Of a stretch of 7,546 nt of DNA, positions 1 to 5,389 are shown piece after piece. Numbering within the stretch: position 1 is the stretch's first letter; each line of letters starts with the position of its first letter. Below the pieces are notes generated by a model, which worked only from the letters and a program-made list of their open reading frames with translations, searched no databases and was not told the origin of the DNA. Source of the DNA: a bacterium (GTDB taxonomy: Bacteria > Bacteroidota > Ignavibacteria > Kapaibacteriales > UBA2268); the NCBI GenBank assembly GCA_030426865.1, contig JAUHXN010000134.1, forward strand, positions 1 through 7,546. The letters are read 5' to 3'. Both the position numbers and the translations under genes were made by a program.

Positions 1-4
1 TCGG

Positions 5-29
5 GATTATTTCGAATTATTTTCGGATT
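5..29. repeat. 25-bp direct repeat at the 3' end of the downstream paralogue
   Basis: This is identical to 1557-1581, an offset of 1552 bases. It covers the SENNSK codons, the stop and two bases beyond. Together with the 79-bp repeat it defines a duplication unit of about 1.55-1.58 kb. Confidence 0.85.
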
Positions 30-1551
30 CGAGTTCTTTTAAATACTCTTTCATTTCTTCTATGTATATGTCTTGCTTTTCTAGTTCTTTAATCCAATAT
101 TTTTTGGTTGCGTCTTTATCTAATAAATTAGTGCTATAATCTTTATTCAAAATGACAATAGGAAAGTCACCATAGAAGGTAAAAAAATCATCTTCAAAGC
201 TAGACCTAATATCATTTATTAATAAATATAAATTGTAAAGTGGATTTCCTGAGTTATCTTTATAAGTGTATGAATAGTCTGAGTCAAAATTTTCATCAAT
301 TTCGTAAACGGATTTTGAATTATCATTATGAATAGATATATCAAAAGACACTCTATCTGTTATTTCCTTCCCCAAACAAATTATTTCAGCTCTATTCGTA
401 TCATAATTTTTTATTGGATAATTTAAATCCTTCCTCCATTTAAGTTCTAATTCTCGTTCACGTTTTCTTGAATTATTTTCTTCGCTTCTTAGACTAGAGT
501 TCATTTGATTTACAAGAGTAGTATCTGAAATTTTCTTTTTATTTAATTCTAAATATTGAAATAGTGGACTTTTTAATTTATGTATCGTGGAAACAGAATA
601 TCTAGATTGTTGAATTGCTTTTAATGAATCAATTGAACCATAATTCCATAATATATATTTGGTATAGCTAGAAGGAATATGTGTAGTATCATCTGAATCA
701 AAAATACTTTGTCCTGCTAAAAAGACAACAATATCGTTTATTCCAGATTTTTTTAAACTATCTATAATCTGGTCGCAAATTTCTCTATGATTTTCTAATG
801 GCAAGAATACATTAAAAATTCTATTATTGGAATATTCGTTCAAAACGATATTACCTTTTAAAAAATCCTTGATTTTTCTTTTGTAATTATAATTTGGTTC
901 TAATATTCTGGCTAAATCAATTTCTTCTTCTTCCTTATTATCAGGTACGTAAAGTTTTGGATAATCAACTATGTAATATGTAATTAACAAATAGAATGTA
1001 TAATAAAGAGAGTTGGAGAAGTTTTTATAGAAGTCTGAAAAAGACTCAAGATTACAAGGTACAGAAAATTCTATTTTTTTATTTCTTTTTCTTATAATAA
1101 TATCTAGTTTACATTCGGAATCAATCGTATACTCTATAGTTGGTAATGGAGATTCTCCGAATAAGGTTCTTTGGTGTGCATTTAGAAATTTAAATAATGT
1201 ATTTCTAAATCCTAACTTTTTAGGTTGATTTATTTCTGAAATAGGGGCAATATAATCTGAATAGTAAACTTCATCCAATTCCTTTATACCATATTTATTT
1301 GCTTCCTTCACATTTACATCAGCCCACAAAATAAAGTTGGAGTAAAGTGTCTGGTCAGTGCTATTATCAATTTTCTTTACATGGACTACATAGTCAGTAT
1401 CTATTGATACTAAGCTGTCTATGAGTTGTTGGACTAGTTCGGTGTTTTCATTGGGTGAAGTGAATAGAGTATCATTATTAATACTAGCATTCGACTCACT
1501 AAATGTGAGGAGTAGTAGAGTTATAATGCTATATATTAATTTAGTTTTCAT
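7..1551 (-). CDS. Secreted protein of unknown function, downstream copy of a tandem paralogue pair
   Basis: I do not recognise this 514-residue protein. It starts with a Sec-type signal peptide: MKTK, a hydrophobic stretch at about residues 5-16, and a likely cut after S20-N21-A22. There is no lipobox, later membrane segment or T9SS sorting domain, so a periplasmic location is inferred. The body is internally two-fold. The first copy has PNEN (33-36), IDSL (44-47), ILW (74-76) and LYYTFYLL (182-189). These recur as PLEN (251-254), IDSL (263-266), ILW (300-302) and LYNLYLL (438-444). The second copy adds a DTTHIPSS loop (288-295). The C-terminus (about 482-512) is a charged helix, possibly a coiled coil, ending SENNSK. 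The ATG lies 7 bases after the stop of its upstream paralogue with no Shine-Dalgarno sequence, so the two are probably co-transcribed. The reading frame and export are secure; the function is unknown. Confidence 0.9.
   Translation of the reverse strand: MKTKLIYSIITLLLLTFSESNASINNDTLFTSPNENTELVQQLIDSLVSIDTDYVVHVKKIDNSTDQTLYSNFILWADVNVKEANKYGIKELDEVYYSDYIAPISEINQPKKLGFRNTLFKFLNAHQRTLFGESPLPTIEYTIDSECKLDIIIRKRNKKIEFSVPCNLESFSDFYKNFSNSLYYTFYLLITYYIVDYPKLYVPDNKEEEEIDLARILEPNYNYKRKIKDFLKGNIVLNEYSNNRIFNVFLPLENHREICDQIIDSLKKSGINDIVVFLAGQSIFDSDDTTHIPSSYTKYILWNYGSIDSLKAIQQSRYSVSTIHKLKSPLFQYLELNKKKISDTTLVNQMNSSLRSEENNSRKRERELELKWRKDLNYPIKNYDTNRAEIICLGKEITDRVSFDISIHNDNSKSVYEIDENFDSDYSYTYKDNSGNPLYNLYLLINDIRSSFEDDFFTFYGDFPIVILNKDYSTNLLDKDATKKYWIKELEKQDIYIEEMKEYLKELESENNSK
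1426..1504. repeat. 79-bp direct repeat, copy in the downstream paralogue
   Basis: This segment is identical base for base to 3002-3080, an offset of 1576 bases. It encodes residues 16/17-42 of each paralogue, from the signal peptide end into the first PNEN motif. Synonymous sites are also unchanged, unlike the diverged gene bodies. Confidence 0.93.
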
Positions 1552-1556
1552 TTTGA

Positions 1557-1581
1557 GATTATTTCGAATTATTTTCGGATT
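1557..1581. repeat. 25-bp direct repeat at the 3' end of the upstream paralogue
   Basis: This is the partner of 5-29. It includes the stop codon of the upstream paralogue and reaches into the 7-base gap before the next ATG. Confidence 0.85.
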
Positions 1582-3127
1582 GGATTTCTTTTAAATTCTT
1601 TCTTAATGATTTTATTTCATAATCAACATCTTTTATTAAACGCCTATACTTTTCAATTTCATTTAACCAATAGCTTTTCTGAGCTCCTCTGTTAGCTAGA
1701 ATATTTACTCTACAATCTCTATAGAAAATATCTAAATTTGTAATGAAACTCCGTAATCTATCTACTAATAACTCGAAAGTATAGAAAGGGCTATTAGTTA
1801 TTTCTTTATAGAGATATAGATTTTTTGATCTATCACGATTATAAATACTATATTTAATTGATTCATTGTTATAATAAATACAATAGTCTTCATTGGTACC
1901 ATCAGTAGACCAATTATTACTAAATTGAGTCATTTTTATAATATCACCATAAACTATAATTGTATCACCATCTGAAATCGGATATTCTGTTCTCAATTCC
2001 CTTTCACACTCTATAGCTTCCACAATTTCTTTGACTCTTTGTTCTTCAATGCCAAGGCTTGTTTCAGCAACTTTCAAATTCAATACTTCTGAATTAAGCA
2101 TTTTAGATATATTCAAGTCTAAAAAATCAAACAATTCATTTTTAATTATTATAATTGGAGAAATAAAAAATTTTCCAATCGAAATTAGTTTAATAGATTT
2201 ATCTCCATCTTCTCTCCAAAGTAAATATTTACAAAAGCTACTTGGCCTATGAGTGGTATCTTTTGATTTACTCCAATATGAATCTCTAGTATATATTAAA
2301 ATCTCACTAATACCGGCATTACACAAGCTATCTACTAAAATGCTGTCAACCTTTTCGTAATTTTCTAATGGTATGTATAATTTGAATTCAGGACTCTCAA
2401 AACTTTGATTCTCAAGTTTAATTTTTTCAATAAATTCGATAATTCTTTCTTTATAGTCAATATATTCCTCTAAATCTTTCTTCAGTTTTTCTATTGTCAC
2501 AATATCTTTATTCAAATAAAAGTCGTAGCCGTCAATATAATTAACTATACTTTTCTTCAAAAGAATATATAAAGGGTAATAAAGAGTTTTAGATAACTTT
2601 TCATAATATTCTGAATAAAAATCGAGGTTACATGGAACTGAAAACTCTATTTTTTTATCTCTTTTACTTAAAACAATATCAAATCTACAATCGGGATTAC
2701 CTTTATAATCAATTGTTTGTAAAGGAGTCTCTCCAAACAAAGTTCTTTGATTGGAATTTATAACTTTAAATAAATCGTAGTATTGAATGACTTTAAGCAT
2801 ATCCCCAGAATTATTAATAGATGTAATTCGACAAATAATATCTGCTCTATCTAGTTCCTTTATCCCATATTCATTAGTATCTTTAACACTTACATCAGCC
2901 CACAAAATAAAGTTGGAATAGAGTGTCTGACTTGTGCTGTTATCTATTTTCTTTACATGGACTATATAGTCCATATCTACGGATTCTAAGCTGTCAATGA
3001 ATTGTTGGACTAGTTCGGTGTTTTCATTGGGTGAAGTGAATAGAGTATCATTATTAATACTAGCATTCGACTCACTAAATAAGAGTAGAAGTAGAGTTAT
3101 AATGCTATATATTTGTCCTGTTTTCAT
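1559..3127 (-). CDS. Secreted protein of unknown function, upstream copy of a tandem paralogue pair
   Basis: This is the 522-residue paralogue of the gene that follows it. A TTG at 3133 would extend it by two residues, but the ATG at 3127 gives MKTGQIYSII, which aligns with MKTKLIYSII of the other copy, so I use the ATG. The signal peptide is probably cut after S20-N21-A22. The same two-fold architecture is visible: PNEN (33-36), IDSL (44-47), ILW (74-76) and LYYPLYIL (182-189), then PLEN (253-256), VDSL (265-268), LLW (302-304) and SPFYTFELL (446-454). The extra DTTHRPSS loop (290-297) is again only in the second half. Lys/Glu-rich helices follow each half (about 213-240 and 484-519). The gene begins 29 bases after the dioxygenase stop with no visible promoter or terminator between, so it is probably the second gene of that operon. 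No known family is recognised and the function is unknown. Confidence 0.9.
   Translation of the reverse strand: MKTGQIYSIITLLLLLFSESNASINNDTLFTSPNENTELVQQFIDSLESVDMDYIVHVKKIDNSTSQTLYSNFILWADVSVKDTNEYGIKELDRADIICRITSINNSGDMLKVIQYYDLFKVINSNQRTLFGETPLQTIDYKGNPDCRFDIVLSKRDKKIEFSVPCNLDFYSEYYEKLSKTLYYPLYILLKKSIVNYIDGYDFYLNKDIVTIEKLKKDLEEYIDYKERIIEFIEKIKLENQSFESPEFKLYIPLENYEKVDSILVDSLCNAGISEILIYTRDSYWSKSKDTTHRPSSFCKYLLWREDGDKSIKLISIGKFFISPIIIIKNELFDFLDLNISKMLNSEVLNLKVAETSLGIEEQRVKEIVEAIECERELRTEYPISDGDTIIVYGDIIKMTQFSNNWSTDGTNEDYCIYYNNESIKYSIYNRDRSKNLYLYKEITNSPFYTFELLVDRLRSFITNLDIFYRDCRVNILANRGAQKSYWLNEIEKYRRLIKDVDYEIKSLRKNLKEIQSENNSK
3002..3080. repeat. 79-bp direct repeat, copy in the upstream paralogue
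   Basis: This is the partner of 1426-1504, with no mismatch over 79 bases. It marks the 5' coding end of the duplicated gene. Confidence 0.93.
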
Positions 3128-3156
3128 TTTCAAATAGTTTGTTTTTCTTTATATAA

Positions 3157-4095
3157 CTACACCTTTACTATTTTCAGATAATGCACCTGCAAATCATTAA
3201 TTTTAATTGCTACAAAATAGTGCCCACTTGGTAAAGTTGCTTCTGGTAGCCAAGTTGCTTCGTATTTTTCCGATGTCAAATATCTTTCTTCTAATTTGGC
3301 AACTTGTCTTCCTTCTAAATCATAGACAAACAAACCAACGTTGGAGTTACTAAATACACCATATTTTATTGTTACTTCATTTGTAAAAGGATTTGGACTA
3401 GCACTATATATTATCCCTTTGTTTATGTGTAAGTCATTAATACCAGTTGTTGTACCTTCTCCATCTACTACTATGTCCCAAGTACCTTCCTTAAATCCAT
3501 CGGTCACATCATCAAGTGGAATTATACGGTTAGTGGCGTCGTATTGACCACTTGTGATAGAGGCTGCCGCGTCATCTGGAATACTAGTATCTCCTTCAAA
3601 ATATAATTGTGTAGTTAAAGTTGGGTATCCTGGAGGTGTAATCTTAAAATGAATATGTGAGGGTCTATATTGGCTACCATTCAGATATTTACCAGGTAAA
3701 ATAGTCTCAAACATATAGAATCCATTTGCATTGGCTATAACTTTGCCACGTAGATTATAACCATTATTGTCGTACTCACCTGCATCATTTGCATGCCAAA
3801 CATCTATAATAGTACCGGCAAGTATTTCAGTACAATCCAAATTAGTCACTCTCCCACTAATACGTATTCTTTGACCTGTTTCATCTGATTTGGCTATTTT
3901 GCCATCAGTTACTAAAGGAGGGTTTTCTGTATAAAATGGCCCTACTCCGTAGAAATCTAAAGTTGTAATTTCACAGTCTAAGTTTTGGATATTAGATTCA
4001 TTCTCTATAGCAGATGACGAAGTTTGAATTGCACCTAGTCCTATTCCAGCTAGCGCTGTGTTCTTTAAAAATTGTCTTCTTGAGTTTTTCTTCAT
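3157..4095 (-). CDS. Exported intradiol ring-cleavage dioxygenase with Tat signal and T9SS type A sorting domain
   Basis: Intradiol dioxygenases use Fe(III) to open catechol-type rings between the two hydroxyls; this one is 312 residues. In order: a twin-arginine signal SRRQFLK (5-11) with a hydrophobic segment to about 29; the catalytic domain (about 41-213), with GPFY (52-55) and DVWHANDAGEY (98-108); and a T9SS C-terminal domain (about 222-312), with PNPF (234-237) and LPSGHYF (288-294). By alignment with protocatechuate 3,4-dioxygenase, the iron ligands are Tyr108, Tyr137, His147 and His149, with Arg144 as the conserved active-site arginine in YRPSHIHF. All are intact, so activity is expected. 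The helical N-terminal dimerisation region of catechol 1,2-dioxygenases is absent. Cys41 and Cys88 might form a disulfide. The likely place of action is the cell surface or medium. The substrate is not deducible, and no other aromatic-degradation gene is nearby. It is first in a likely operon with the two paralogues. Confidence 0.92.
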   Translation of the reverse strand: MKKNSRRQFLKNTALAGIGLGAIQTSSSAIENESNIQNLDCEITTLDFYGVGPFYTENPPLVTDGKIAKSDETGQRIRISGRVTNLDCTEILAGTIIDVWHANDAGEYDNNGYNLRGKVIANANGFYMFETILPGKYLNGSQYRPSHIHFKITPPGYPTLTTQLYFEGDTSIPDDAAASITSGQYDATNRIIPLDDVTDGFKEGTWDIVVDGEGTTTGINDLHINKGIIYSASPNPFTNEVTIKYGVFSNSNVGLFVYDLEGRQVAKLEERYLTSEKYEATWLPEATLPSGHYFVAIKINDLQVHYLKIVKV

Positions 4096-4130
4096 CTCGA
4101 TTATTCCTATGCCTTTTCTAATTAATAATT

Positions 4131-4161
4131 TAAATTTAAGTATAATTAGTGAATAAACAAG
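4131..4161 (-). promoter_or_regulatory. Candidate promoter for the leftward dioxygenase operon
   Basis: Read on the minus strand, CTTG (4161-4158) is followed after 19 bases by TAAATTTA (4138-4131). The Bacteroidota primary sigma consensus is about TTTG, 19 bases, TAnnTTTG. The -33 element keeps TTG, and the -7 element matches at all fixed positions except the final G. It would give a leader of about 30 bases before the dioxygenase ATG. The surroundings are very AT-rich, so a chance match is possible. Confidence 0.42.
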
Positions 4162-4226
4162 TTGAATAATTAATGGTTACATTAGCTTAAAGGATAAGAA
4201 TGAAATATTACGAGTTGACTTGTATG

Positions 4227-4242
4227 GTAACAAAAAAGTAAC
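4227..4242 (+). repeat. Direct repeat GTAAC-N6-GTAAC, possible operator
   Basis: GTAAC occurs at 4227-4231 and 4238-4242, an 11-base period or about one helical turn. An inverted copy, GTTAC, is at 4176-4180. The pair ends 5 bases before the candidate -33 element of the regulator promoter, a suitable place for an activator or an autoregulating response regulator. The motif is short, so a regulatory role is only an inference. Confidence 0.25.
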
Positions 4243-4247
4243 ATTTC

Positions 4248-4278
4248 TTTGAGTTAACTATATTATTCCTTATATTTA
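4248..4278 (+). promoter_or_regulatory. Candidate promoter for the response regulator
   Basis: TTTG (4248-4251) is followed after exactly 19 bases by TATATTTA (4271-4278). This matches the Bacteroidota TTTG-N19-TAnnTTTG pattern except for the last base of the -7 element. The start point would be near 4285, leaving a leader of about 75 bases before the ATG at 4361. Paired GTAAC motifs lie immediately upstream. Confidence 0.45.
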
Positions 4279-4360
4279 CGAACTGTTTCAACGGTAGAAT
4301 TTCATTTGATTTTTTGCTAATTTATCTCAAACTTTTTTGTTTCACTAAGGTTTATATATT

Positions 4361-5002
4361 ATGGCTCAAAACTATCTGATAATTGAGGATCACCTAATGC
4401 TATCTAGCTTAATTGAAAAGCAATTAGAACATATCCAAGACATTGGTGAAATTCACAGAGTAAAAAATGGAGCTGAGGCTTTAAAATGCTTCAAAACAAA
4501 TTATATTGACTTCGTACTTCTAGACTTGCTATTGCCAGATATGGAAGGAATTCATTTAATACCCAAATTTAAAGAAATAAACAGCAATGTTAAAATTATT
4601 ATCATATCTGCCGAATCTGATATAGCTAAGATTAAAAATGTTGCTAAATTGGGAATAGATGCTTACGTGTCTAAGATGAATAACGATCAGCAGATATTAA
4701 AAGCTATACAATCTGTAAAAAATAACAAACGTTTTATTTCTGATGACATACTAGAGTTGTTATTTAACTATGATAGTTTGGAAGTCACTCCGCAAAAAAG
4801 CTTACAAAAATTCCTTACAAAACGTGAAGTAGAGATACTTCACTACATCGCTGAAGAAATGACTAGTAAACAAATTGCAGATCTTTTACTAATTAGTCGC
4901 CATACAGTAGAAACTCATAAACGTAGAATGATGCAAAAGTTGAAGGTAACTAATACAGCGGGTTTAATAAAAGTAGCTTACGATAAACAGCTTTTGAAAT
5001 AG
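4361..5002 (+). CDS. NarL/FixJ-family response regulator (receiver plus LuxR-type helix-turn-helix)
   Basis: This 213-residue cytoplasmic DNA-binding regulator has the full length and domain order of the NarL family. The receiver domain (about 4-122) has the acidic pair Glu9-Asp10, the phospho-acceptor Asp55 in LLDLLLPD, Ser83 at the switch Ser/Thr position, and Lys105 in YVSK, so it should be phosphorylatable. A linker follows. The LuxR-type output domain (about 150-213) has LTKREVEIL (152-160), SKQIADLLLISRHTVETHKR (169-188) and a C-terminal dimerisation helix. No histidine kinase lies in the window, so it is an orphan here. It is transcribed away from the dioxygenase operon and toward the repeat-protein gene 387 bases downstream, which makes either one a plausible target. 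AAGG at 4347-4350 is at most a weak ribosome site. Its actual target genes and signal are unknown. Confidence 0.95.
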   Translation: MAQNYLIIEDHLMLSSLIEKQLEHIQDIGEIHRVKNGAEALKCFKTNYIDFVLLDLLLPDMEGIHLIPKFKEINSNVKIIIISAESDIAKIKNVAKLGIDAYVSKMNNDQQILKAIQSVKNNKRFISDDILELLFNYDSLEVTPQKSLQKFLTKREVEILHYIAEEMTSKQIADLLLISRHTVETHKRRMMQKLKVTNTAGLIKVAYDKQLLK

Positions 5003-5052
5003 TAAATATTTTTTAAATTTCATATATTAATCGAAAAAGAAATAACTGTTTA

Positions 5053-5078
5053 TTTATTAATTTTTAATAATTAATAAA
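5053..5078. terminator. AT-only hairpin after the response regulator, possible weak terminator
   Basis: TTTATTAATT (5053-5062) and AATTAATAAA (5069-5078) are perfect 10-base inverted copies around a 6-base loop, 50 bases after the regulator stop. The stem has no G:C pair and no clean T-run follows, so it is not a classical intrinsic terminator. In this AT-rich background it may also be a chance palindrome. Confidence 0.3.
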
Positions 5079-5231
5079 AGAAATATTGTCTGAAATTTAA
5101 CTTTAACAGCTCAGTTTTCCCTATATATCTATAACTTTAGTTCAATATTTACTAATACTTGAATCTAGTTAATTTGATATTAATAAATCCCCTAAATTTA
5201 ATCCTACATTACATTAAATTGTACCTAATTA

Positions 5232-5270
5232 TAGTTACAAATTAATGCCTTTATATATTGTATGTAACTA
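5232..5270. repeat. Inverted repeat TAGTTACA-N23-TGTAACTA upstream of the repeat-protein promoter
   Basis: Two perfect 8-base inverted arms (5232-5239 and 5263-5270) flank a 23-base spacer. A third copy of the core, TGTAAC, is at 5290-5295. They lie upstream of the promoter at 5307-5338, where a regulator could bind. The GTAAC core is the same as the repeats upstream of the response regulator promoter. Binding is an inference. Confidence 0.28.
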
Positions 5271-5306
5271 ATAATGAGTATTTTATCAATGTAACACTTT
5301 TATGTT

Positions 5307-5338
5307 ATTGTACATATTTCGACTATAATCTATTTTTG
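5307..5338 (+). promoter_or_regulatory. Promoter of the repeat-protein gene, Bacteroidota type
   Basis: ATTG (5307-5310) is followed after 20 bases by TATTTTTG (5331-5338), which matches the TAnnTTTG -7 consensus at every fixed position. The -33 element keeps the core TTG. Transcription would start near 5345, leaving a leader of about 45 bases that contains the Shine-Dalgarno site. This is the best promoter match in the window. Confidence 0.6.
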
Positions 5339-5376
5339 AATTGTGTGTGTTATAATAGTTTATTTATTCAATAATA

Positions 5377-5382
5377 TAGGAG
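5377..5382 (+). promoter_or_regulatory. Shine-Dalgarno site TAGGAG
   Basis: TAGGAG ends 7 bases before the ATG at 5390 and fixes that start. It is the only clear Shine-Dalgarno site in the window. The other genes lack one or have at most a weak AAGG, as is common in Bacteroidota, so this gene may be translated more strongly. Confidence 0.65.
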
Positions 5383-5389
5383 TGCAACT

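Larger units (their letters stand above)
5003..5389. other. AT-rich intergenic spacer
   Basis: This 387-base stretch separates the response regulator from the repeat-protein gene. I see no credible gene in it on either strand. It holds an AT-only hairpin near the left end, an 8-bp inverted repeat around 5232-5270, a strong promoter candidate at 5307-5338 and a Shine-Dalgarno site at 5377-5382. The stretch from about 5090 to 5230 shows nothing I can name. Confidence 0.8.

Noticed and set aside
2031..2252. Open frame of 73 codons on the plus strand
   Set aside because: It lies wholly inside and antisense to the upstream paralogue, has no Shine-Dalgarno or promoter context, and its product has no recognisable motif.
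3128..3133. TTG start at 3133 for the upstream paralogue
   Set aside because: It adds only Met-Lys before an ATG that aligns exactly with the start of the other paralogue.
3128..3156. Separate promoter before the upstream paralogue
   Set aside because: The 29-base gap contains TATTTG but lacks the two-base spacer of TAnnTTTG, and no properly placed -33 element is seen. Read-through from the dioxygenase is simpler.
3341..3547. Open frame of 68 codons on the plus strand
   Set aside because: It is antisense to the dioxygenase, across the catalytic domain end and sorting domain. The minus-strand protein is clearly real, and this one shows no domain.
3973..3975. Cys41 of the dioxygenase as a lipoprotein attachment site
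   Set aside because: It lies too far from the hydrophobic segment and is not preceded by a lipobox. The context fits the start of the catalytic domain.
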